Counted from the stretch's first letter, positions 46,672-55,994 are shown. The stretch: 64,000 bases of DNA from Vagococcus fessus (GCF_003987565.1 NZ_NGJY01000001.1:558001-622000); one strand, 5' to 3'. Made by a program: numbers and translations. The notes: a model not told the origin generated them from the sequence alone.

Positions 46672-47091
46672 TGCACTTACAATTTTCCCAGAAAACGTTT
46701 CTTTTTCTTGAATATGGGCTGTGAAACGAGCTAAACTCTTTTTACTCATAATAAGCGTATAAACCTCATCGTTCATCATTACAATAGTAAAGCCATTCGC
46801 CCCTACTGATACTTTATTTATCTCTGACAATCTCAAACGCAGACTATTTTTTCTCAGTATTGCTCTGATAATTAAGTGATTATCTGTTAAATCGAAGTAA
46901 CGCGACCACCCCATGTAGATAAACCCACATGCTAGCACTAAAAATAAAATACTAAGTGCATTAAGCGATTTTTGCTCTAATAAGGCTATAATACTTAAAA
47001 ATAATAACCCAAAACTAAATGACCAATAAATAAGACTTGTTGCTATTTCTGGTTGCCAACGGTATCGATTTGTAACTTTCTTTTCGTTCAT
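46651..47091 (-). CDS. ebsA: EbsA-family membrane protein
   Basis: A 146-residue protein with two membrane segments near the N-terminus (about 15-36 and 44-62) followed by a cytosolic PH-like beta domain (FDLTDNHLIIRAILRK, then LRLSEINKVSVG). It matches the EbsA family, first described in Enterococcus faecalis next to the ebs genes for cell surface functions; the mechanism is unclear. AGGAG precedes the ATG. It diverges from the RNase H-like gene. Confidence 0.8.
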   Translation of the reverse strand: MNEKKVTNRYRWQPEIATSLIYWSFSFGLLFLSIIALLEQKSLNALSILFLVLACGFIYMGWSRYFDLTDNHLIIRAILRKNSLRLRLSEINKVSVGANGFTIVMMNDEVYTLIMSKKSLARFTAHIQEKETFSGKIVSAKKESTN

Positions 47092-47167
47092 ACAAACTCC
47101 TTGTGTTTCATAATGATATATTCTATACTACCATAAAACTAAACGAATAAGAATAGGAGCTTTACAG

Positions 47168-47575
47168 ATGTTAAAAATCTATGTTGATGCCTCAACCAAA
47201 GGTAACCCCGGACCCAGTGGTTCAGGCATTGTTTTTATTGACGGGACGACTCAGCAGCAATATCATTTTCCACTAGCCATCATGAGTAATCATGAAGCTG
47301 AATTTGCCAGTCTAAAATTGGCATTAACACTCGCATTAGAACAAGATAAGCGACATGATACGACACTTGTTTACACTGATAGTAAAGTCGTAGCAGAAAC
47401 CATAGACAAAGGTTTTACACATAATCAAACGTTTCAATCCTACCTAAAAGACATTCAAGACTTACTTCCTAAATTTCCCTTAATTATTATTCAGTGGATT
47501 CCTGAAAAGCAAAATAAAGGAGCAGATCATCTTGCCAGGCAAGGGTTACAAAAAGCGATTAAGACTATAAAATAA
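47168..47575 (+). CDS. RNase HI-like protein
   Basis: A 135-residue RNase H fold. All acidic catalytic positions are present: Asp in IYVDASTKGNPGPSG (about 4-18), Glu in SNHEAEFASL, Asp in VYTDSKVV and Asp in NKGADHLAR. It lacks the basic protrusion of E. coli RNase HI and fits the shorter YpdQ/RnhA-like branch. It degrades RNA in RNA-DNA hybrids if active. AGGAG lies 10 nt upstream of the ATG. Confidence 0.88.
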   Translation: MLKIYVDASTKGNPGPSGSGIVFIDGTTQQQYHFPLAIMSNHEAEFASLKLALTLALEQDKRHDTTLVYTDSKVVAETIDKGFTHNQTFQSYLKDIQDLLPKFPLIIIQWIPEKQNKGADHLARQGLQKAIKTIK

Positions 47576-47608
47576 AAAAGAATCACGAAAAACTCGTGAT
47601 TCTTTTTT
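47574..47608. terminator. Bidirectional terminator
   Basis: A 9-bp core stem (47580-47588 with 47594-47602), extended by A/T pairs, lies between the RNase H-like gene (plus) and the ferrochelatase gene (minus). Confidence 0.88.
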
Positions 47609-48554
47609 ATTTATCTTCAACCAAAGAAACAAGTAGGTCTATAAATTCAGGTGAATCATTAAAAGGGTGGATATAATTAAATTCTACTCCACCGTTTTCC
47701 ATAAAGTAATCGTGATTTTCACTTTCAATTTCTTCGATTGTCTCAATACAATCCGACACAAAACCTGGTGTAATAACTAAGACATTTTTTATACCCTTTT
47801 TCGGGAGCTCCATTAAAGTTTTATCAAGTGCTGGTGTTAACCATTCTGCAGGACCAAATTTTGATTGATAACACACTCTAATAGGTGTTTCGATTTCTAA
47901 TGTTAAGAGCAGGGCATCTGTTGTTGCCTGACATTGCTCTTGATAAGGATCACCCTTTTCAACTTAACTTACTGGGATCCCATGATATGAGATAACAACT
48001 TCATCAGGATTGTATTTTTGAACACCCTCTACCACTTGCTTCGCTAATAGCTTTATATATAACGGGTGATCAGTAAACTCTCTTACAAAATGTAAATGAG
48101 GCATATTTTCTTGCTTCAGATAATGCTTAAATACCGCATCGTTAATTGAGGCTGTCGTCGTTGTTGAATATTGAGGATATAACGGAATTATTGTAACCTC
48201 TTCTATTCCTTCTTCTTCGAATTTCATTAGAGAATTAGAGATAGAGGGTTCACTATACGCCATACCAAAACGTACAGAATAATCTGGTAGTTGTTCTTGT
48301 AATAATCTAGCTTGCGCCTTTGTATAGACTAATAATGGCGACCCTTCTTCTGTCCAAATCTCTTTGTATAAAGCAGCCGATTTCTTAGGTCGTGTGTTTA
48401 AAATAATACCATGTAATATCGGCAACCACTTCCATCTCGGTGTATCTATAACACGAGGATCTCCTAAAAATTGTTTAAGATAATGTCTGACTTCTTTTTT
48501 TTCAGGCTTATCTGGTGTTCCAATATTAGCAATTAAAATTCCCTTCTTTTTCAA
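47607..48554 (-). pseudogene. hemH: Ferrochelatase broken by one nonsense codon
   Basis: The reading frame runs without any frameshift over 315 codons, the length of coproporphyrin/protoporphyrin ferrochelatase. It is cut by a single TAA at 47964-47966 (codon 197), right after SYHGIPVS, where relatives have tyrosine (TAA for TAC/TAT). The catalytic His is just before the stop, and the second half (CYQSKFGPAEWLTP...ITPGFVSDCIETIEEI) with the metal-site glutamate is intact. It starts with TTG at 48554 behind GGAGGG. Enterococcaceae do not make haem de novo, so loss would be tolerated. Readthrough would restore the full protein. Confidence 0.9.
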
Positions 48555-48613
48555 TATATCCCTCCTTAATCTTTCTACCTTATTAACATACTCTCAAAAA
48601 AAGGATAATACAA

Positions 48614-48655
48614 CAAAAAAGTAGAGCCTTCTGACTATGTCAGCTAGCTCTACTT
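48614..48655 (-). terminator. Terminator after the rRNA methyltransferase gene
   Basis: On the minus strand an 8-bp outer stem (48655-48648 with 48626-48619) and a 5-bp inner stem (48643-48639 with 48635-48631) are followed by six T. Confidence 0.82.
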
Positions 48656-48668
48656 CATTATACATAAA

Positions 48669-49829
48669 TTATTCCTCTGTTTTTTCAACGCGAGGTGCAC
48701 GTGGTGGGCGCGTTCCCCAATATTGGAATAAATCTGTTCTTAACGCCCCATTATAAAGTTTACGTTTTTTAGTTGCACGTGCTTTATAGTGAGTTTCAAA
48801 TGTTAAGTCACTTGTTAAAATATATTTACTCCATGTTTTAAGTGGACGATACGTCTCACCCATCTCACGGTATAATTGTTGAACGGCTTCTTCTTCACCT
48901 AAACGCTCACCATATGGCGGGTTAGCTACAATAACACCGTATTCTTTTTCTGTTGTAAAATCTTTTAATTGCATTTGTTTAAAGACGATTGAATCACCTA
49001 ATCCAATTTCTTCAGCATTACGCTGTGCCACTTGAATCATCTTACCATCAATATCTGACCCCATGATATCTAACTTGATATCATAATCCGCTTTAGCATC
49101 TGCTTCCGTACGAACTTTTTCAAAAATAGCAGCATCTACCCAATCCCACTCTTCGCATAAGAATTCACGGTTAAAGCCTGGTGCAATATTGTGCCCCATA
49201 AGAGCCGCTTCGATACAGATAGTCCCCGATCCACATACAGGATCATAAAAAGGACGGTCTTTACGCCAGCTCGTAAGCATCACAAGTGCTGCTGCCATAT
49301 TTTCTTTAAGTGGTGCACCACCTTTTTCTAGACGGTAACCACGTTTGAATAAACTAGGACCTGTTGTATCTAATGTAATCGTCACGTGATCTTTTAATAA
49401 AGCGACTTCTAATGGAAACTTAGCACCTGACTCTGGTAAGCGACCATAACGGTGATACACTTCACTTAAACGACTTACGATTGCTTTTTTAGTAATCGCT
49501 TGGCAATCAGAAATACTAAATAAAGTTGATTTTAAAGATTTTCCTGCTACCGGGAATTCTGCATCCATCGGTAGAATATCTTCCCATGGTAAAGCTTTTG
49601 TTTTTTCAAATAACTCGTCAAATGTTACGGCTTTAAATTCACCTACAACAATTTTAATACGGTCAGCAGTTCTTAACCATAAATTTGCTGTAGCAATTGT
49701 TTCGATATCCCCGTGAAAAATAGCTTTTCCATTTTCAACTTGACACTCAATCCCTAAATCTCTTAATTCTTTCCCTACAAGTGCTTCCATACCACTTGCT
49801 GCTGTTGCTATAATTTTAAATTGTTTCAT
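48669..49829 (-). CDS. THUMP-domain class I rRNA methyltransferase (RlmL-like)
   Basis: A 386-residue RNA N2-guanine methyltransferase of the RlmL/YpsC type. The N-terminal THUMP RNA-binding domain covers about 40-160. The catalytic domain has DPVCGSGTICIEAAL (about 197-211) and the exocyclic-amine motif NPPYGERL. It most likely acts on 23S rRNA (G2445-type). I start at the ATG at 49829 behind GGGAG; the longer frame to 49940 runs back into the RNase P RNA. It lies downstream of rnpB on the same strand. Confidence 0.9.
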   Translation of the reverse strand: MKQFKIIATAASGMEALVGKELRDLGIECQVENGKAIFHGDIETIATANLWLRTADRIKIVVGEFKAVTFDELFEKTKALPWEDILPMDAEFPVAGKSLKSTLFSISDCQAITKKAIVSRLSEVYHRYGRLPESGAKFPLEVALLKDHVTITLDTTGPSLFKRGYRLEKGGAPLKENMAAALVMLTSWRKDRPFYDPVCGSGTICIEAALMGHNIAPGFNREFLCEEWDWVDAAIFEKVRTEADAKADYDIKLDIMGSDIDGKMIQVAQRNAEEIGLGDSIVFKQMQLKDFTTEKEYGVIVANPPYGERLGEEEAVQQLYREMGETYRPLKTWSKYILTSDLTFETHYKARATKKRKLYNGALRTDLFQYWGTRPPRAPRVEKTEE

Positions 49830-49868
49830 TTTATCGGCTCCCTTTTCTGGGTATTTATTTATAATCGA

Positions 49869-49898
49869 AAAAAAATCCTCCCAATTATGGAAGGAAAT
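49869..49898 (-). terminator. Terminator of rnpB
   Basis: On the minus strand a hairpin of about 9 bp with G-T pairs and an ATAATT loop is followed by eight T. It begins 12 nt after the 3' end of the RNase P RNA. Confidence 0.75.
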
Positions 49899-49909
49899 CC
49901 TGATAACTT

Positions 49910-50287
49910 GTAGTTTTCTATAAGCCATGTTCTGTATCATACCTTCTCAGGAAAAAAAGTATAATGATAATCATCTGTCTACAGATATATCTGTCTCTTT
50001 TCTTGTTCATTTCCTAAAAAAGAGTGCCCCTACCTTAGTTTGGGTTGCTCGCTCGAGGGGTTTACCGCGTTCCACTAACACCATTTCTAATGTTACTTCG
50101 TCACTGTGGCACTTTCAAGACTACTCCCCCATAGCCGGAGCCTTAGGAGTTTTATCTGCCGTTACCTGCCAGGCAGGTACCTTAGCTTATTTTTTCGCTA
50201 AGCACGAACACTACAAGCATCGCAGCTTGTGCGAGCATGGACTTTCCTCAGCCTAGTCAAGCTAAACCGCGATTATCCGAAAACTAC
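49910..50287 (-). ncRNA. rnpB: RNase P RNA, type B
   Basis: The catalytic RNA that trims tRNA 5' ends. The 5' part reads GAGGAAAGTCCATGCTCGCAC, shortened here to its core, the universal CR-I region; the 3' part has ACAGAACATGGCTTATAG, which pairs in CR-V. The ends GTAGTTTTC (50287-50279) and GAAAACTAC (49918-49910) form the closing helix P1 and define the length at 378 nt. Type B (Bacillus) architecture fits the order. It sits between gpsB and the rRNA methyltransferase. A plus-strand frame over it is an artefact. Confidence 0.95.
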
Positions 50288-50305
50288 AAAATTAATTATA
50301 TTATA

Positions 50306-50668
50306 TTAGAATGATTTTGTCTCATCTAAATTAGTTTCAGCATCTTCTGCTTCCATAATTTTATCACCAAACACTTTTTTCTCCAAGTTTGATAAACGTT
50401 TTAGAATATCAAAGTTTGTAGATCCTGTAGCTGATTGAGTTGGCTCTTGTTTAATACGAGATAAAGTCGCTTGGCTCTTAGTTAATTGGTCAACCTTAGC
50501 TAATAAACGTTCCTTTTCTTCTTTTAAACTTAAAATTTCACGAGCATATGATTCGTAATCTTTAATGATACCATCTAAAAACTCGTCTACCTCAATTTGA
50601 TCGTAACCGCGCATTTTAGTTTTAAATTCTTTTTGTAAGATTTCTCTTGCCTCATAATTCTTTGTCAT
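50306..50668 (-). CDS. gpsB: Cell division regulator GpsB
   Basis: GpsB is a DivIVA-like coiled-coil that moves between septum and side wall and docks PBPs. The 120-residue protein has the N-terminal DivIVA-type segment (ILQKEFKTKMRGYDQIEVDE, about 9-28), a heptad coiled-coil to about 70 and a C-terminal trimerising helix. I start at the ATG at 50668 with GAGGTGC upstream. The gene lies beside ypsA and opposite recU-pbp1A, the conserved Firmicutes grouping, and the PBP1A gene here is a plausible client. Confidence 0.93.
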   Translation of the reverse strand: MTKNYEAREILQKEFKTKMRGYDQIEVDEFLDGIIKDYESYAREILSLKEEKERLLAKVDQLTKSQATLSRIKQEPTQSATGSTNFDILKRLSNLEKKVFGDKIMEAEDAETNLDETKSF

Positions 50669-50764
50669 TTTCAGCACCTCATTAATTTATTAAATCAATT
50701 TTTCTATATTATTTATACACTAATAATTTTATTGTACCCAATAACGCTAGGAAAATCAATCAGT

Positions 50765-51301
50765 TTAATAATGTTCCTGATAATTTTGCAAATCATCCAT
50801 CGTAACTTGCCACAGTTCATAATTCCCTTGTTCTTGTAACTTTTTTATATCTTTGTGAAGATAACTCGTTTTACCAGGATACTCTTCATCATAAATGAGT
50901 AACGCTCCATCAGTATGCGACAATAAGAATTGAGTATGATTACGAAGTTGCTGAGGTGTCTCATATGGTTTGTGAGAGGTCGCCTCACAAAAATCAGCGT
51001 GAGTTTTTAATTTCATTAATTGAGTTTGATTTTTTTCATTCCACTGCTCACCAAACCCTTCAAAAGGAAAAATAGCTGCAAGTGATAATTCTGGATAGTC
51101 TTCCTTTAGCTCGATACAAACATCACATGCCCACATCTCAACACCTAAATTACCACCTAACATTATCCACTCTAACCCTTCTTCAATTAATTGAACAATA
51201 TTTTTTTTTATAACATTCTTAATAATTTTAATTTTAGGGTCATCTTCTTTAAAAACACCAAGTTCATAACTCCTATAGCCAGAAATATAGACTCTTTTCA
51301 T
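50765..51301 (-). CDS. ypsA: YpsA-like SLOG-family protein (DUF1273)
   Basis: A 178-residue Rossmann-like (SLOG) protein with the N-terminal YISGYRSYELGVF and the WIMLGGNLGVEMWACDV segment, a nucleotide-binding loop in this superfamily. The Bacillus homologue YpsA influences cell division; the ligand is unknown. It is next to gpsB, its usual neighbour, which supports a shared role at the septum. It diverges from recU with about 70 nt between the start codons. Confidence 0.9.
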   Translation of the reverse strand: MKRVYISGYRSYELGVFKEDDPKIKIIKNVIKKNIVQLIEEGLEWIMLGGNLGVEMWACDVCIELKEDYPELSLAAIFPFEGFGEQWNEKNQTQLMKLKTHADFCEATSHKPYETPQQLRNHTQFLLSHTDGALLIYDEEYPGKTSYLHKDIKKLQEQGNYELWQVTMDDLQNYQEHY

Positions 51302-51372
51302 CTTAATATGACACTACCCTTTCCATTATAATACGTTTTTTGGTATAATAAACTTCAGGAGTGTGACTTACC

Positions 51373-52014
51373 ATGAGATTCAATTATCCAAATGGAACGA
51401 CTTACTCTAATAGTGAGCCGAATCCTCAAAAAAAGCAAGTAAAAAAAACACCAGCTACTCACACTTTCGCTAATAGAGGGATGACCTTTGAGGAGGCAAT
51501 TAATCAAAGTAATGAGTATTATAGGGAGCGACAAATTGCACTTGTTCATAAAAAGCCTACCCCTATACAAATTGTTAAAGTGGACTACCCCTCACGACGT
51601 GCTGCTGTTATACGTGAAGCTTATTTTAAACAGGCCTCAACTACCGATTATAATGGCGTATACGAAGGGTACCATCTTGATTTTGAAGCAAAAGAAACAA
51701 AAAATAAAACATCCTTTCCACTTCACAACTTTCATGAACATCAGGTCAATCATATGAAAGCTTGTAAAGAACATGGTGGAATTGCTTTTGTTTTGCTTTG
51801 GTTCTCAACCTTAAAACGTTGCTTTTTCATTGAAAGTGATTTAATAATCACCTTTTGGAAAGATAAAGAACAGAACCGAAAGTCTATCCCGCTAGCTCTA
51901 ATAGAAGAGCAAGGAATAGAAATACATACTGGATTCAACCCAAGAATACCGTATATAACTGCATTAAGAACACATATCGAGAAGGAGACACACAATCATG
52001 CCAAAAGACACTAG
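51373..52014 (+). CDS. recU: Holliday junction resolvase RecU
   Basis: RecU cuts Holliday junctions and helps RecA. The 213-residue protein has ANRGMTFEEAINQSNEYY (about 34-51), the PD-(D/E)XK-type core with YHLDFEAKETKNKTSFPL (about 98-115), including the D-E-K triad, and VLLWFSTLKRCFFI. The extended N-terminal tail (about 30 residues) is normal for this family. It overlaps pbp1A by 17 bases, as in most Firmicutes, which couples recombination and wall genes. Confidence 0.95.
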   Translation: MRFNYPNGTTYSNSEPNPQKKQVKKTPATHTFANRGMTFEEAINQSNEYYRERQIALVHKKPTPIQIVKVDYPSRRAAVIREAYFKQASTTDYNGVYEGYHLDFEAKETKNKTSFPLHNFHEHQVNHMKACKEHGGIAFVLLWFSTLKRCFFIESDLIITFWKDKEQNRKSIPLALIEEQGIEIHTGFNPRIPYITALRTHIEKETHNHAKRH

Positions 52015-54484
52015 TTCTGATCCATTAGAGCAAGCCATTCGAGCTGAAAAAAGTCGAAAATCAAAAAGAAAACGCAAGTGGATTGTCCGCTTTTTTATGT
52101 GGCTACTTGCCATTCTTTGTATTTTATTCATAGCTGGTGCTGGTTTTCTATACACCATCATTAAAGACAGCCCCAAGTTTGAAGAAAGTAAGTTAGCTGA
52201 TAGCCTATCTTCTAGAATATTTGACCGAAAAGGAAAAATAATTTATGAAGTTGGGGAAGAAAAACGTGAACTTGCCGAAATTGACGAAGTACCAAAACAG
52301 TTAAAACAAGCCATTACATCTATTGAAGATAAACGCTTCGAAAAACATATTGGAATTGATCCCATTCGTATTATGGGAGCTGCTGTTTCTAACTTAAAAG
52401 GAAATAATCGTCAAGGTGGGAGTACATTAACTCAACAATTGATTAAATTATCTTTCTTTTCTACTGATGTTAAAGACCAAACCTACCGTCGTAAAATTCA
52501 GGAAGCTTGGATGTCTATCCAACTTGAACGTGAAAAATCGAAGGATGAAGTTATAAACTACTATATCAATAAAGTCTATATGTCTAATCGTTTTTATGGA
52601 ATGGAAACTGCCGCTAAAGGTTATTATGGTAAAGAATTAAAAGATCTTAATTTAGCTCAATTAGCGTTACTAGCAGGAATCCCACAAGCTCCAACCGATT
52701 ATGATCCGATTCTTCATCCTGAAGCCGCTAAAAAACGTCGCGATTTAGTCTTATCCGAAATGTATAAAGATAAAGCTATTTCTAAATCAGACTACGAAAA
52801 GTCTATTGAAGAACCTATTAATAAAGGCTTAATTGTTAATCAAGAAATTTCTAAAGATGCTAAAATTATTGATAACTATATTAAAGAAGTTATTGATGAA
52901 GTTAAAGATAATTCAAAATTAAATATTTATACGGATGGTTTGGATATTCACACTAACCTTGATTTAGATGCTCAAAAATATCTATACCAAGTTGTTAATT
53001 CAGACAAGTATATTGATTATCCTGATAAAGAATTCCAAACAGCTATTACTATTATGAATCCAAATAACGGACAAGTATTAGCACAAATTGGAGGGCGTCA
53101 TGTTCCTGATAATATTCAATTGGGAGAAAATTTTGCTGTTACTGCAGAACGTGATTTCGGCTCAACTGTTAAGCCTATTACGGATTACGCTCCTGCTATT
53201 GAGTATTTAGGATATTCAAGTGCTAAATACATTTTAGATGCGCCTTACACATTCCCTGGTACTAATGATAAAGTTATGAACTATGACAATCGTTATCGCG
53301 GAAACCTAACAATGCGCGAAGCATTAGTTGATTCCCGTAATGTTCCAGCTGTTAAGACGTTAGAAGAAGTTGGATTAGAAGATGCTGGAGATTTCCTAAG
53401 AGGTTTGGGTATTGATTATGGCGACGATTTCTATCTATCCAACGCTATTACAGGAGACCCCTCTTCCCTTCAAATGGCCGGTGCTTATAGTGCCTTTGCT
53501 AATGGTGGGACTTATTACAAACCTTATTATGTTAATAAAATTACTTTGCCAGACGGACGTGAAGCTAGTTTCAAACCAAAAGGTGTCCGTGCAATGAAAG
53601 AATCCACAGCCTATATCATTACTGATATGCTTAAAGATGTTCTTCGTCGTGGTACTGGTAATGAAGCTAATATTCCTGGACTGCCACAAGCTGGTAAAAC
53701 AGGTACTTCTAATTACGCTGAAGATTTCTTAGATCAAGTGACAGGCGATGCTTATTACGGTGCCCCTGATATTAGTTTTGTTGGATATACAAGAAACTAT
53801 ACGATTTCTATTTGGACTGGGTATCATAAATACAGTCACGCTATTAGTAAACAAGATCAAAACATAGCGATGTTGATTTACAAAACATTAATGACTTACT
53901 TATCAAAAGATATTGAAACACCTGATTGGGAAATACCTGAAAATGTATCTAAAGTAGGACAAGAACTGTATGTTCTTAACCACGTTAATGAAAAAGCTAA
54001 GAAGAAGAAAAAAAATACAGCTAATATGAAACAAGAACCGATTTGGTCAGATAATAGCGAGACTAAAGACACTTCTTCTAAAGATGATTCGAATGCAAAC
54101 AATACTAATCAAAATTCAAATAACTGGAACAATAATTCAGGACAAAACAATGTTACAGAAGCACCAACTACAAGCGGTGGTGGCGTGACGGAAACACCAA
54201 CTACTGGTGGTGGCCAACAAACAGCGCCACCAGCTACTGAACCACCAGCTACTGAACCACCGGCTACTCAGCCGCCAACTACTCAGCCGCCAACTACTCA
54301 GCCACCGGCTACTGAACCACCGGCTACTCAGCCACCGGCTACTGAACCACCGGCTACTGAACCACCGGCTACTGAACCACCGGCTACTGAACCACCAGCT
54401 ACTGAACCACCGGCTACTGAACCACCGGCTACTGAACCACCGGCTACTGAACCACCAGCAGCTGCAGGTGGCGATGATAAATAG
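51998..54484 (+). CDS. pbp1A: Class A penicillin-binding protein 1A
   Basis: A bifunctional wall synthase of 828 residues. One membrane anchor lies at about 30-53. The glycosyltransferase domain has EDKRFEKHIGID and GGSTLTQQLIK; the transpeptidase has SxxK (Ser389 region, GSTVKP), SRN (about 446) and KTGT (Lys567 region). The C-terminus carries a low-complexity linker rich in Asn/Ser and then 15 tandem pentapeptides of the PPATE type, ending in a short Gly/Asp tail. The ATG has GAAGGAG upstream. It is downstream of recU and probably a partner of GpsB. The repeats are outside the membrane and should be flexible. Confidence 0.96.
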   Translation: MPKDTSSDPLEQAIRAEKSRKSKRKRKWIVRFFMWLLAILCILFIAGAGFLYTIIKDSPKFEESKLADSLSSRIFDRKGKIIYEVGEEKRELAEIDEVPKQLKQAITSIEDKRFEKHIGIDPIRIMGAAVSNLKGNNRQGGSTLTQQLIKLSFFSTDVKDQTYRRKIQEAWMSIQLEREKSKDEVINYYINKVYMSNRFYGMETAAKGYYGKELKDLNLAQLALLAGIPQAPTDYDPILHPEAAKKRRDLVLSEMYKDKAISKSDYEKSIEEPINKGLIVNQEISKDAKIIDNYIKEVIDEVKDNSKLNIYTDGLDIHTNLDLDAQKYLYQVVNSDKYIDYPDKEFQTAITIMNPNNGQVLAQIGGRHVPDNIQLGENFAVTAERDFGSTVKPITDYAPAIEYLGYSSAKYILDAPYTFPGTNDKVMNYDNRYRGNLTMREALVDSRNVPAVKTLEEVGLEDAGDFLRGLGIDYGDDFYLSNAITGDPSSLQMAGAYSAFANGGTYYKPYYVNKITLPDGREASFKPKGVRAMKESTAYIITDMLKDVLRRGTGNEANIPGLPQAGKTGTSNYAEDFLDQVTGDAYYGAPDISFVGYTRNYTISIWTGYHKYSHAISKQDQNIAMLIYKTLMTYLSKDIETPDWEIPENVSKVGQELYVLNHVNEKAKKKKKNTANMKQEPIWSDNSETKDTSSKDDSNANNTNQNSNNWNNNSGQNNVTEAPTTSGGGVTETPTTGGGQQTAPPATEPPATEPPATQPPTTQPPTTQPPATEPPATQPPATEPPATEPPATEPPATEPPATEPPATEPPATEPPATEPPAAAGGDDK
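54227..54451 (+). repeat. 15-copy, 15-bp tandem repeat within pbp1A
   Basis: Fifteen in-frame 15-bp units of the form ccaccggctactgaa encode PPATE, with variants PPATQ (2 copies) and PPTTQ (2 copies). The last eight units are all PPATE and nearly identical at the DNA level (ccg against cca differences only), so copy number is likely to vary by slippage without changing frame. Confidence 0.95.
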
Positions 54485-54488
54485 TAAA

Positions 54489-54527
54489 AAAAACACTTAG
54501 AACAATAGGTTCTAAGTGTTTTTTTAT
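54489..54527. terminator. Bidirectional terminator
   Basis: A 12-bp perfect stem (54492-54503 with 54509-54520), with A- and T-runs outside, lies between pbp1A (plus) and nth (minus). Confidence 0.92.
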
Positions 54528-55168
54528 ACCTTCAACCGACTTTTTCCTTCTTGGCAATAATCAAGAAGGGGACACGATTCACATTTTGGCGCTCTCGCTA
54601 CACAATGATAACGTCCAAAAAATATCATGCGATGGTGTGTTTTTACCCACATCTCTTTCGGTATTTTCTTCATTAAAGCTTCTTCAACTTCTAATACTGA
54701 TGCACCTTGCTTGACGAGTCTTAATCGTTTTGAAACCCGTTCAACATGAGTATCTACGGCAATCGCAGGAACATCAAATGCATCTCCTAACACCACATTC
54801 GCAGTTTTTCTACCTACACCTGGGAGTGCCATAAGTTCTTCTCTCGTTTGAGGCACTTCACCATTAAAACGCTCTATTAACATGCTACAACAAGCTTTTA
54901 TATTTTTAGATTTATTTCTATATAGTCCTATCGTTTTAATCATTTCCATTATATCCTCAACAGGAGCAGCTACAAATGCTTCTGGTGTTGGGTATTTTTC
55001 AAAAAGTGCTGGTGTGACTCTATTAACTGAAACATCTGTAGCTTGAGCACTAAGTGCAACTGCTATGACTAATTCAAAAGGATTTCGATGTGTCAATTCA
55101 CACTCAGCTTTTGGAAACATTTCTGCCATAATCGCCAATACTTCAAGTGTTTTTTCTTTCGATAACAT
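54524..55168 (-). CDS. nth: Endonuclease III
   Basis: A base-excision DNA glycosylase/AP lyase for oxidised pyrimidines. The 214-residue protein has the helix-hairpin-helix with the catalytic lysine (LPGVGRKTANVVLG), the catalytic aspartate in DTHVERV, and the C-terminal [4Fe-4S] cysteines C-x6-C-x2-C-x5-C (CVARAPKCESCPLLDYC). It is downstream of dnaD, its common neighbour. GAGG precedes the ATG. Confidence 0.97.
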   Translation of the reverse strand: MLSKEKTLEVLAIMAEMFPKAECELTHRNPFELVIAVALSAQATDVSVNRVTPALFEKYPTPEAFVAAPVEDIMEMIKTIGLYRNKSKNIKACCSMLIERFNGEVPQTREELMALPGVGRKTANVVLGDAFDVPAIAVDTHVERVSKRLRLVKQGASVLEVEEALMKKIPKEMWVKTHHRMIFFGRYHCVARAPKCESCPLLDYCQEGKSRLKV

Positions 55169-55188
55169 ATTGTAACCTCACTTCTAAG

Positions 55189-55899
55189 TTATTTATCCTC
55201 AGCCCAATTAAACAAAGGTACTGTTGGTAGATCCTCTTCATGCTTAGCTTGTGCAGAGGCAATCTCTTTTTCTGACAATGAATTTTTTCTTTTTTTCTGA
55301 TCTTGAGCAACTTGTTCTTTTGTCTTGATATTTTTACGTTCCCAATTTAAAAGGATCCGATCAATATATTTTAAACTATAAACTTGATTAAGTACTGCTT
55401 CTCTAAGAGCAAGTATAACAAGCTCTGGTTGGTAATTATCTTCTGTTAACCATATGCTGATAGTTTCAAGTTCAAATGGAGATAAAGGACGACCAAACTC
55501 TTTTTCAAAGGTTTGATAGAGCTCTTGAATTTTAATTTGCTCTGATTGTCTTGATTCTTCTACATGTTTTGCTTTATTTAATTGATCAAGCCTTTCGTAT
55601 ATCATTGTTAAATCATAACGATCTCCCGTTTGGCCTTGCTCATTTGTATGAGTCGTTAATTTTACAATTTTTTTTGATAACAAGCCTTCTAACATACTAA
55701 ATATTTCTTCTGATGATACACCTATTTCTTTACTAATCATCATCAAATCAGGAAAGTCATTACCTTTACTTTCATACTGTCTTAATTTTAAATATAAAAT
55801 TAATTCTTGCGGTGTCATTCCCAATTTATTAAAATTATCTAAAATCATATTTGAAATAACAGTTTCACCCGCTGTTAAATAATCTACCATAGCTAGCAT
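55189..55899 (-). CDS. dnaD: DNA replication protein DnaD
   Basis: DnaD helps load the replicative helicase at oriC and restart forks. The 236-residue protein has the N-terminal winged-helix oligomerisation domain (LDNFNKLGMTPQELILYL, about 20-37) and the C-terminal DnaB_2 domain (FEKEFGRPLSPFELETISIW). The start is uncertain: a GTG at 55908 or the ATG at 55899; I use the ATG because a GTGAG site precedes it. It heads a unit with nth. Confidence 0.92.
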   Translation of the reverse strand: MLAMVDYLTAGETVISNMILDNFNKLGMTPQELILYLKLRQYESKGNDFPDLMMISKEIGVSSEEIFSMLEGLLSKKIVKLTTHTNEQGQTGDRYDLTMIYERLDQLNKAKHVEESRQSEQIKIQELYQTFEKEFGRPLSPFELETISIWLTEDNYQPELVILALREAVLNQVYSLKYIDRILLNWERKNIKTKEQVAQDQKKRKNSLSEKEIASAQAKHEEDLPTVPLFNWAEDK

Positions 55900-55966
55900 A
55901 TCTATCACTCACTTTCTTCTTCTATCAGTATAGCAACTTCTCTTACCACTTGTCACATATAACGTA

Positions 55967-55992
55967 ATAAAAAAAGCCGCATGACTGCGACT
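55967..55992 (-). terminator. Terminator of the P-type ATPase gene
   Basis: On the minus strand a 7-bp stem (55992-55986 with 55981-55975, one G-T pair) with a 4-nt loop is followed by a run of T. It lies at the stop codon of the ATPase gene. Confidence 0.75.
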
Positions 55993-55994
55993 TT

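Noticed and set aside
49927-50256. 109-codon plus-strand frame
   Set aside because: It lies over the RNase P RNA on the opposite strand; the RNA explains the conservation.
54227-54451. Possible CRISPR array
   Set aside because: The repeats are contiguous, 15 bp, in frame and without unique spacers; they are protein-coding.
54137-54496. Antisense frame rich in WFSSR repeats opposite the pbp1A tail
   Set aside because: It is the reverse complement of the 15-bp repeat and has no ribosome-binding site or independent coding signal.
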